A stretch of DNA of 64,000 nucleotides from Kiritimatiellia bacterium. GTDB lineage: Bacteria; Verrucomicrobiota; Kiritimatiellia; RFP12; UBA1067. Numbering within the stretch: the first letter of the stretch is position 1; the number at the start of each line of letters is the position of its first letter. Shown piece by piece: positions 53,795 through 59,879 of this stretch. Location of the stretch: assembly GCA_017520845.1 (NCBI GenBank), contig JAFXEU010000023.1, positions 20,752 to 84,751 of the forward strand. Reading direction: 5' to 3'. The notes beneath the pieces were generated by a model. The model worked only from the letters and a program-made list of their open reading frames with translations. It was not told the DNA's origin and made no database searches. Made by a program: the position numbers and the translations under genes.

Positions 53795-54517
53795 TCAGGA
53801 CATCCCCCCGTCGACTCGGATCACCTGTCGCGTAATGTAGGACGCTTCATCCGAAAGGAGATACCTGACGAGCGAAGCGACTTCGGCGGGCTTCGCGAAC
53901 CGGCGCATGGGAATCGACTTTACGATTTGAGCCTCGTCAAGCGAGGCGGTCATCGCGGTTTCGACGAAACCGGGCGCAACGCAGTTCACGGTTATGCCGC
54001 GAGGCGCGAGTTCCGCGGCGAGGGATTTAGCCGCACCTGTGAGCCCGGCTTTGGCCGCCGCGTAATTAGACTGGCCCGCGCTGCCGTTCACGCCTGAAAT
54101 CGACGAAACGACGACGATGCGCCCGCGTACACGTTGAAGCACCATCGGCATAACGAGCGGCTTCAATACGTTATAGAACGAATCGAGATCGGTGCGGATC
54201 ACGCGATCCCACTCGTCGCCCTCCATCGCCGGAAAGGAACTGTCGGCGACTATACCGGCATTAAGGACAACGCCGTAGAAAGCCCCGTTTTTCCCGACAT
54301 ATCCGTTAAGCGCGGCGGCGGTCTCCTCGCGGTTCGAAACGTCGAAAAAGAGCACATCGCCCGAAGCGCCGAGGGATTTCAGTTCGGCGGCGGTTTCACG
54401 GGCCTCGTCGAGCGACTTTACGCAATGCACAACCGGATCGTACCCCGCTTTCGCAAGGTCGACGGCGATTGCGCGGCCGATGCCGCGGCTCGAACCTGTT
54501 ACAAGGACTTTCTTCAT
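53795..54517 (-). CDS. fabG: 3-oxoacyl-ACP reductase-like SDR
   Basis: The 240-residue short-chain dehydrogenase has GSSRGIGRAI (about 7-16) for NADP(H), NAGIV (about 83-87), catalytic Ser in SSISGVNGSAGQ (about 134-145) and YAAAK (about 148-152, with Tyr and Lys). It reduces 3-oxoacyl-ACP in fatty acid synthesis, or is a close relative. The start at 54517 (MKKVLVTGSSRG) is chosen over 54580, which would overlap rsfS by more than 50 nt. It follows rsfS by 7 nt. No fabD, acpP or fabF is nearby. Confidence 0.88.
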   Translation of the reverse strand: MKKVLVTGSSRGIGRAIAVDLAKAGYDPVVHCVKSLDEARETAAELKSLGASGDVLFFDVSNREETAAALNGYVGKNGAFYGVVLNAGIVADSSFPAMEGDEWDRVIRTDLDSFYNVLKPLVMPMVLQRVRGRIVVVSSISGVNGSAGQSNYAAAKAGLTGAAKSLAAELAPRGITVNCVAPGFVETAMTASLDEAQIVKSIPMRRFAKPAEVASLVRYLLSDEASYITRQVIRVDGGMS

Positions 54518-54524
54518 CCGGCGC

Positions 54525-54839
54525 TTAATTCCAAAGACGCTCCAGCGCGTAATAGGCGCGGGCCTCGGGCGAAAAGACATGGACGACGACGTCGATATAG
54601 TCGACCACTATCCAGCCCGATTCAGGGTCGCCCGAAGTGCGGTAGCTCTGAACGCCCGCGTTCTTCATCACGGCCTGAGTCTCGGCGATAAGCGCTTTAA
54701 GATGAGGGGCTGCGGCACCGGTGGCGACGACGAAGAAGTCGGCGAGCTGGGACTTGCCGCGCATGTCGTATACCTTGACGTCCGTACCTTTACGATCCTT
54801 AAGACCCTGTACGATTAAGTTAACTTGTTCTTCTCTCAT
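54525..54839 (-). CDS. rsfS: Ribosomal silencing factor RsfS
   Basis: The 104-residue protein binds ribosomal protein uL14 and blocks subunit joining when nutrients are short. KSQLADFFVVATG (about 29-41), the SGDPESGWIVVDYIDVVVHVFSPEARAYYALE stretch (about 68-99) and the closing LERLWN fit the family. It diverges from metK. A minus-10 TATAAT ends 9 nt before the ATG and overlaps the metK minus-35, so the two promoters may compete. Confidence 0.95.
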   Translation of the reverse strand: MREEQVNLIVQGLKDRKGTDVKVYDMRGKSQLADFFVVATGAAAPHLKALIAETQAVMKNAGVQSYRTSGDPESGWIVVDYIDVVVHVFSPEARAYYALERLWN

Positions 54840-54843
54840 GATA

Positions 54844-54871
54844 TTGATATTATATCAAATTGTGATATACT
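54844..54871 (+). promoter_or_regulatory. metK promoter with a palindromic operator-like element
   Basis: TTGATA (54844-54849) and TATACT (54866-54871) are 16 nt apart. The minus-35 is half of the perfect palindrome TTGATA-TTA-TATCAA (54844-54858), which also contains the rsfS minus-10 (TATAAT on the minus strand, 54849-54854). A repressor site shared by both genes, or simple promoter competition, is possible. Confidence 0.65.
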
Positions 54872-54879
54872 ATTGCGAA

Positions 54880-54956
54880 AATCATTTCAGTCTGTGACCT
54901 TTTCGGCAATTCCGCTGAAAAGGTGTGACACAAGCTGAGTCTACAGGGAATGAAAA
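54880..54956 (+). ncRNA. Structured metK leader, candidate riboswitch that masks the ribosome-binding site
   Basis: The predicted leader (from about 54878) can fold as follows. TCATTTC (54882-54888) pairs fully with GGAATGA (54947-54953), and after a 3-nt bulge CTGT (54892-54895) pairs with ACAG (54943-54946), a coaxial 11-bp closing stem. Inside, ACCTTTTC (54897-54904) pairs with GAAAAGGT (54917-54924). About 18 nt (54925-54942) remain single-stranded. The AGGG Shine-Dalgarno (54945-54948) lies in the closing stem. There is no U run, so control would be at translation. I could not match it to SAM-I, II, III, V, VI or SAM/SAH classes by eye. Confidence 0.5.
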
Positions 54957-56147
54957 ATGAAAAAAATCGCACATAATCACGTTTTTACGTCGGAATCCGT
55001 TTCCGAAGGACATCCCGACAAAGTCGCCGACCAGATATCCGACGCTATCCTGGACGCCTGCATCAAAAGAGATCCCGACGCGCGAGTCGCATGCGAAACA
55101 TCCGTCGGGCCGAATGTAGTGATAAATCTCGGCGAAATCACAGCTAAGGATTTTACGGCGATCAATGTCGAAAAGATTGCCCGCGATGTAGTTAAAAAGA
55201 TCGGCTACACGATCCCCGAGGAGAATTTCGCGGCGGCAAATTTCAGCTATTTGAACTACCTCCACGGCCAATCGCCCGACATCGCCCAAGGTGTAAACAG
55301 AAAGTCCAAGGAAAAACAGGGCGCCGGCGACCAGGGGATGATGTTCGGCTACGCGACGAACGAAACAAAGAGCCTGATGCCCGCTCCGATCGTCTACTCG
55401 CACGAGCTTCTTAAAATGTTCGCGCGTCTCAGGAAGAAGGATAAAAAATATTCCTGGCTTAGACCCGACTCAAAGAGTCAGCTTTCGGTAGTATACGAAA
55501 ACGGCCGCCCCGTAGCGATCGACACTGTCGTCATTTCACACCAGACGACGGAAGAAGGCGCGACAAAGGCTCATTACGACGAGATTCGCCGTCTCACCGA
55601 GGAATTTCTCACAAAAACGGGTCTTCTTACGCCGAAAACGAAATTCTTCATCAATCCGACCGGCAAATTCGTTGTCGGCGGACCGTGCGGTGACTCCGGT
55701 CTTACCGGCCGCAAAATCATCGTCGACACCTACGGCGGAATGGCGGCCCACGGAGGCGGAGCATTCTCCGGAAAGGACCCCTCAAAAGTTGACCGCTCGG
55801 CGGCGTACTACGCGAGATACGCGGCGAAGAACATCGTTGCCGCCGGTCTTGCCGACCGTTGCCAGATTCAGGTCGCCTACGCGATCGGCATCGACAAACC
55901 CGTCAGCTTCTGCGTAAAAACCTTTAAGACGAATCACGGCGTTACGAACGCTGAAATCGAGAAAATGCTCGCGAGCGGAAAAATCTTCGACTTCAGGCCC
56001 TACGCCCTCATCAAGGAACTCGGACTTAAAAATCCGAAGGGCTGGAAGTACGTCGACACGGCCGCATACGGCCACTTCGGCAACACGAAATTCCCGTGGG
56101 AGAAGCTCGACAAGGTTGACGCTCTGAAAAAATGGGCGAAGCGGTAA
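54957..56147 (+). CDS. metK: S-adenosylmethionine synthetase
   Basis: The 396-residue enzyme makes SAM from methionine and ATP. Family signatures are intact: SEGHPDKVADQISDAI (about 17-32), GAGDQGMMFGYA (about 122-133) and GGGAFSGKDPSKVDRSAAY (about 264-282, binding ATP and metal). The length is standard. It has its own promoter and a structured leader. hemW starts inside its last 16 nt, so the two are cotranscribed, an unusual pair. Confidence 0.97.
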   Translation: MKKIAHNHVFTSESVSEGHPDKVADQISDAILDACIKRDPDARVACETSVGPNVVINLGEITAKDFTAINVEKIARDVVKKIGYTIPEENFAAANFSYLNYLHGQSPDIAQGVNRKSKEKQGAGDQGMMFGYATNETKSLMPAPIVYSHELLKMFARLRKKDKKYSWLRPDSKSQLSVVYENGRPVAIDTVVISHQTTEEGATKAHYDEIRRLTEEFLTKTGLLTPKTKFFINPTGKFVVGGPCGDSGLTGRKIIVDTYGGMAAHGGGAFSGKDPSKVDRSAAYYARYAAKNIVAAGLADRCQIQVAYAIGIDKPVSFCVKTFKTNHGVTNAEIEKMLASGKIFDFRPYALIKELGLKNPKGWKYVDTAAYGHFGNTKFPWEKLDKVDALKKWAKR

Positions 56148-57274
56148 AAAACCTCTATGTGCACTTTCCTTTCTGCAGAGGAAAGTGCACATACTGTGCG
56201 CTCTGTTCAAAAGCGGGAGTATCACGCGCCGACCGTGAGTCGTACGTAAACAGCCTCACCCGCTCAATCTCCCCGATATTCCCCAACGGGGACGGTTCCC
56301 GACATTCCTCTCCCCTTTCTACCATCTACTTCGGTGGCGGCTCACCGGCCCTTTGCGACTTAAGGCCTCTTTTTAAGGTTCTAAATCCGCTGATTGATAA
56401 AAATACGGAGTTTTCCGTAGAACTACACCCTCTTGACGTAACGGAAGAAACGCTTCAAGTTTTAAAAGACGGCGGAGTAAACAGAATCTCAATGGGGTTA
56501 CAATCTCTTAACGACGACGTCCTTAAACACATGCGCCGAGGCTACACATTTGATGAAGCCGAAAAAGCGTTCCGTCTGATAAAAGAATACTTCGAAAACT
56601 CAGGCGTAGACCTTATCATCGGCTACCCCGGCGATTCATGGGGACAGTCCCCCCGCCTGCAGCGCCTTAGCGACTGGGGCCTTAAGCACTGCTCGGCCTA
56701 CTCGCTCATCCTTGAAGAAAACAGTGCCCTTTTTAAACTCGCCCAAACGGGGACAGTCCCCCCGCCCCAAATGGGGACAGTCCCCCTCAAGTTGTACAGC
56801 GATGAGGAGATTATGGATGAGTTGTCTTTCATATCGCATTTTTTGAGCGAAATTGGCCTAAAGCGATACGAAATCTCAAATTATTCAGCGCCAGGATACG
56901 AATGCCGCCACAACATGGCAACATGGAACGGAGAAGATTATTACGGTCTTGGGATAGGAGCCCATGGCAGAATAGGACTAAAGCGCACCCGCAACTGGTG
57001 GGGACAGTCCCCCGAAATTAAACCATCATTGATCTTCCCTCAATGGGGACAGTCCCCCGAGGTGGAGACGGTAAGTGAAGAATTTGATTTTAAAGAGCGA
57101 AAAATATTCAGTTTGAGGACAGCAAGGGGACTGGATGCGGGGGACTGTCCCCATTGGATAGAGAGACTTGACAGATTTGCGGAAGAGGGTCTTTTAGAAA
57201 AAGAAAACCTCGTTTACCGGTTAACGGAACGAGGCTTCGAAGTCTGCGATTCAATTCTCGCGGAACTGATCTGA
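56132..57274 (+). CDS. hemW: HemW-type radical SAM heme chaperone carrying repeat-encoded loops
   Basis: The 380-residue protein matches HemW: YVHFPFCRGKCTYC (CX3CX2C, about 9-22), GGGSPALCDL (about 69), DLIIGYPGD (about 163) and the HemW-type HNMATW (about 271-276) with DYYGLGIGAHG. HemW binds and delivers heme. The gene holds seven copies of the palindrome GGGGACAGTCCCC or a variant, read in several frames as WGQSP (three times), GTVP (twice) and GDCP, with one degenerate copy near 56288. All fall in or beside expected surface loops and none breaks the frame. It overlaps metK by 16 nt and converges on ridA. Confidence 0.88.
   Translation: MGEAVKNLYVHFPFCRGKCTYCALCSKAGVSRADRESYVNSLTRSISPIFPNGDGSRHSSPLSTIYFGGGSPALCDLRPLFKVLNPLIDKNTEFSVELHPLDVTEETLQVLKDGGVNRISMGLQSLNDDVLKHMRRGYTFDEAEKAFRLIKEYFENSGVDLIIGYPGDSWGQSPRLQRLSDWGLKHCSAYSLILEENSALFKLAQTGTVPPPQMGTVPLKLYSDEEIMDELSFISHFLSEIGLKRYEISNYSAPGYECRHNMATWNGEDYYGLGIGAHGRIGLKRTRNWWGQSPEIKPSLIFPQWGQSPEVETVSEEFDFKERKIFSLRTARGLDAGDCPHWIERLDRFAEEGLLEKENLVYRLTERGFEVCDSILAELI
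56640..57152. repeat. Cluster of GGGGACAGTCCCC palindromes inside hemW
   Basis: Copies are at 56640-56653, 56749-56763, 56773-56786, 57000-57013, 57045-57058 and, inverted, 57139-57152. A degenerate copy is at 56288-56300 and another free copy at 57281-57294. Each is an odd-length 13-bp palindrome with A or T at its centre. I found no exact copy elsewhere in the window. Confidence 0.9.
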
Positions 57275-57302
57275 GTTAACGGGGACTGTCCCCCTTAACT
57301 CA
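57273..57302. terminator. Palindromic repeat between hemW and ridA, likely bidirectional terminator or attenuator
   Basis: GAGTTAA-c-GGGGACTGTCCCC-c-TTAACTC is an almost perfect 29-nt palindrome that spans both stop codons of the converging genes. Its core is the same repeat as in hemW. There is no U run, so the termination role is inference. Confidence 0.5.
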
Positions 57303-57677
57303 AAGCGCCGCTATGCATTCAATCTCAACCTTTACATCTTTGGGGAGGCGGGCCACTTCAACGCAGCTTCTCGCAGGACGAGTCTCACCGAACATCTCGG
57401 CGTAGACTCCGTTAATCGCAACAAAGTCATTCATGTCCTTGATGAACACGGTCGTCTTAACGACATTGGAAAGAGACGATCCGGCCGCTTCAAGAACGTT
57501 CTTCAAATTAGTTATAACCTGACGGGTCTGATCTTCAACGGTTACAGCGTCAATGGAATTAGTCGCCGGATTGATCGGAATCTGACCGGAGCAGAATACA
57601 AAACCGCCCACCTTAAGAGCCTGACTGTAGGGACCGAGCGCCTTGGGCGCATTTTCAGAGGAAACCGTCTCAATCAT
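57300..57677 (-). CDS. ridA: RidA family reactive-intermediate deaminase
   Basis: The 125-residue protein hydrolyses enamine/imine intermediates such as 2-aminoacrylate. It has GPYSQAL (about 14-20), [10 protein letters not shown] (about 27-36), the conserved Arg in [11 protein letters not shown] (about 99-109) and the C-terminal VEIECIAAL. The ATG at 57677 with GGAG 9 nt before it is chosen; a longer frame to 57740 runs into the tRNA gene. It lies 24 nt after tRNA-Thr on the same strand, so it may share that promoter. Confidence 0.93.
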   Translation of the reverse strand: MIETVSSENAPKALGPYSQALKVGGFVFCSGQIPINPATNSIDAVTVEDQTRQVITNLKNVLEAAGSSLSNVVKTTVFIKDMNDFVAINGVYAEMFGETRPARSCVEVARLPKDVKVEIECIAAL

Positions 57678-57701
57678 CTTAGATATCTCCAAATAAAAAA
57701 A

Positions 57702-57777
57702 TGGAGCCAGGCACAGGAGTCGAACCCGCAACCCTCTCATTACAAATGAGATGCACTGCCAATTGTGCTAGCCTGGC
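57702..57777 (-). tRNA. tRNA-Thr (anticodon TGT), CCA encoded
   Basis: The minus strand folds into a full cloverleaf of 76 nt. The acceptor stem is GCCAGGC/GCCTGGC with discriminator T and encoded CCA. The D stem is GCAC/GTGC. The anticodon stem TCTCA/TGAGA encloses the loop TTTGTAA, giving anticodon TGT (reads ACA, threonine). The T arm contains GGGTTCGACTCC. A TGGTATAAT promoter lies 16 nt upstream at 57794. Confidence 0.95.
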
Positions 57778-57793
57778 GCAAAAAACGGATAAT

Positions 57794-57802
57794 ATTATAC
57801 CA
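57794..57802 (-). promoter_or_regulatory. Extended minus-10 promoter of tRNA-Thr (and probably ridA)
   Basis: The minus strand reads TGGTATAAT, 16 nt before the tRNA 5' end. It shows that the same element serves stable RNA genes. Confidence 0.7.
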
Positions 57803-57860
57803 CAGATTTCGCATTTCTTCAAGCGCGACACCGAAAAATCAAGCTGTCTTCAGGATTTTC

Positions 57861-58616
57861 TTAACTGCTCAAACGAAGAACGTTAAGAGCGTTGGACGTC
57901 GTCTGAGAGATGAAGACTTCAAAATCCACTCCGAGAAAATCAGCAAGGAATCTCGCCGTATGCGCAACAAAGGCCGGTTCGTTGGGCTGACCTCGCTTCG
58001 GAACCGGCGCGAGATATGGCGTGTCGGTCTCGACGAGAAGTCTGTCGAGAGGAATCACCCTGGCCGTTTCGCGGACGTTGTCCGCCGCACGAAACGTTAC
58101 TATCCCCGAAAGCGAAATGTAATATCCGAGATCGAGAAGTTTTTTGCAGAATCCCGGCTCGCCCGTAAATGAATGAATGATTCCGCGGGTGGGAATTTCG
58201 CGCAAAAGAGAAAGCGTATCTTCGTCGGCCTCGCGGGTGTGGATCACAACCGGAAGATCGAGCTTTTCAGAAAGCTCCAACTGCCGAGCCATAAGTTCCA
58301 TCTGAGCCTCGCGCGTCTCAGCGGAATAATGATAATCAAGGCCGATTTCACCTATCGCGTCCGCGCCGGTAAAATCAAGAGAAGAAGGATTAAGACCGAT
58401 CTGATCGCGGTCAAGACCTACCGCCTTAAACACCTCGGGATAAGACGAGCCGCAGGACTTAGACAGGCGAAACGCGTCATCGGCGCCCTTGTTCAACTCT
58501 TCGCTGCCGCCGACCGCGAGAATACGCGCGACACCCGCCTCACGCGCTCGGGCGAGCAAAGGTGAAATATCCTCTTCGCCGCCGGTAAAATGCGCGTGAG
58601 TGTCGAAAAGATTCAT
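57861..58616 (-). CDS. TatD-family deoxyribonuclease/hydrolase (second)
   Basis: The 251-residue protein is a standard-length TatD/YcfH enzyme: FDTHAHF (4-10), GEIGLDYHYS (about 90-99), PVVIHTREADEDT (about 124), IIHSFTGE (about 147) and LVETDTPYLAPVP (about 198-210) are in order and hold the metal ligands. It probably removes nucleotides from DNA 3' ends. Its ATG overlaps the ferredoxin stop by 4 nt. Confidence 0.92.
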   Translation of the reverse strand: MNLFDTHAHFTGGEEDISPLLARAREAGVARILAVGGSEELNKGADDAFRLSKSCGSSYPEVFKAVGLDRDQIGLNPSSLDFTGADAIGEIGLDYHYSAETREAQMELMARQLELSEKLDLPVVIHTREADEDTLSLLREIPTRGIIHSFTGEPGFCKKLLDLGYYISLSGIVTFRAADNVRETARVIPLDRLLVETDTPYLAPVPKRGQPNEPAFVAHTARFLADFLGVDFEVFISQTTSNALNVLRLSS

Positions 58617-58810
58617 TTCTCGATCTTAAGCGCGTAGGGTTCGGGACAGTTGTAAAAACAAATCCCGCAGCTGATGCACCCCTCGCCTTTGTACTTAACG
58701 GCCTTGATGCCCATCGCGTTAAGCTCTTCACCTATCTCAAGACACTTCTTGGGACACGCGACAACGCAGCGGGAACAGCCTTTGCAGTTTTCTTTATCGA
58801 TTACTACCAT
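58613..58810 (-). CDS. Two-[4Fe-4S] ferredoxin
   Basis: The 65-residue protein has two CX2CX2CX3C-like cluster motifs: CKGCSRCVVACP (about 9-20) and CISCGICFYNCP (about 45-56). It resembles ferredoxin-like delta subunits of 2-oxoacid:ferredoxin oxidoreductases (KorD/VorD type), but no alpha, beta or gamma subunit follows; it precedes tatD with a 4-nt overlap. It could be a free electron carrier of anaerobic metabolism. Confidence 0.88.
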   Translation of the reverse strand: MVVIDKENCKGCSRCVVACPKKCLEIGEELNAMGIKAVKYKGEGCISCGICFYNCPEPYALKIEK

Positions 58811-58846
58811 ATAAAACCTCTGTAAACCGGATTGGACCCTCTTTAT

Positions 58847-59722
58847 TTACAATCCGTTCATCCACTCGTTGGCGGCATTGTCGGACTTAATTCTACGCTC
58901 GAGCATAATATAGCCGATGCGGTTGCGGAAGAGATCTTCCATCAACGCGACGGGAAGATAGCTCAAACTCGACGAACGCATCGCATTCGCGAAGCCGTCG
59001 GGATCTGTCTGGGATTTCATTATAGGAGGAAGTCTCGGAATAACATACTTCGACATGCTGGCGTTGCCCGACACCGTTTTATAACGCGAACCGAAAAAGT
59101 AATATCCGCCCTTTCTGAGGTTCGCATCTATTCTGGTACGCTCGCCGTTTATTCTTTTCAGATATCCGAGCGTCTTTGCGTTATGCTTGAACTCCCCCTC
59201 GAACGAATAATTCATCGTCACGACCGGCTGCTGGGGCTTCGGACGGCGGACGGGGCGTTTTTTGGCGACAGGCTTCTTTTTTTTCTCTGCAGGCTCGTCC
59301 GCGAAAAGATCGTCAAGCGACGACTCGTCGTCTCCGATCTCCTCGGGCTCCTCCGCAGGTTCCTCGGGCTCTGCGGCGGCCGGCGCCGAAACCGGCTCTG
59401 CGGCGGGCGCGCTTTCGCTCTTGGTCGCCTTTGCGCCGCTCTGGGTCATTACAAATTCACTCCACGGAACAATCTCACCCGTGACCTGAACGCCGTTGAT
59501 GCGGATAACCGTACCGTAACGCTGGACCGTATAGGGCGGATTGAGATAATGGCCGTCGACGAATACGTATCCGGCGGAAAAAGGCTTCCCGACCGTAGCC
59601 TTCAGCGCTTTGAGCGAATCAAGGGTCGGTCTGCCGAAAGTATTGGGTATGCCGCCGTTATCGTTCGCACGACACGTCAGACACGCGACGGCGGCAACTG
59701 CCGCTAAAAAAATCTTTCTCAT
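58847..59722 (-). CDS. Secreted hypothetical protein with Ala/Pro/Glu linker
   Basis: The start is one of three consecutive ATGs (59728, 59725, 59722); the last is best spaced from AAGGAGG. The protein of 291 residues has a signal peptide (MRKIFLAAVAAVACLTCRA), a small N-terminal domain (about 30-90; RPTLDSLKALKATVGKPFSAGYVFVDG pattern, YGTVIRINGVQVTGEIVPW), an acidic Ala-Pro-Glu linker (about 100-145), a Lys-rich basic patch (about 148-165) and a C-terminal globular part. I do not recognise the family. An acidic-to-basic flip in the linker is unusual and may bind a charged partner. Confidence 0.8.
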   Translation of the reverse strand: MRKIFLAAVAAVACLTCRANDNGGIPNTFGRPTLDSLKALKATVGKPFSAGYVFVDGHYLNPPYTVQRYGTVIRINGVQVTGEIVPWSEFVMTQSGAKATKSESAPAAEPVSAPAAAEPEEPAEEPEEIGDDESSLDDLFADEPAEKKKKPVAKKRPVRRPKPQQPVVTMNYSFEGEFKHNAKTLGYLKRINGERTRIDANLRKGGYYFFGSRYKTVSGNASMSKYVIPRLPPIMKSQTDPDGFANAMRSSSLSYLPVALMEDLFRNRIGYIMLERRIKSDNAANEWMNGL

Positions 59723-59879
59723 CATCATTCCTCCTTCATTAAAAGATCCCACATTGCCGTAGCGCAGAATCCCCGGAACCCGTCGTTCCAACTCAGGGCG
59801 TGAAGCCCCATCTTAAAATGTCGGTCGAAGAAATGTCTGCTTAATCCGCGTGCAACACAGGATCCACGCTCTTAACAAA

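Noticed and set aside
54880..54956. Known SAM-II or SAM-III (SMK) riboswitch
   Set aside because: The H-type pseudoknot of SAM-II and the conserved core of SMK are not recognisable; only the position before metK fits.
56640..57152. CRISPR array
   Set aside because: The repeats are only 13 bp, palindromic, irregularly spaced and lie within a coding sequence; no Cas genes are present.
56640..57152. DNA uptake sequences linked to ComEC
   Set aside because: Uptake sequences are spread evenly through a genome; these copies occur only in and beside hemW within this window.
58613..58810. Start of a 2-oxoacid:ferredoxin oxidoreductase operon
   Set aside because: The next genes are TatD, tRNA-Thr and ridA; no catalytic subunits follow.
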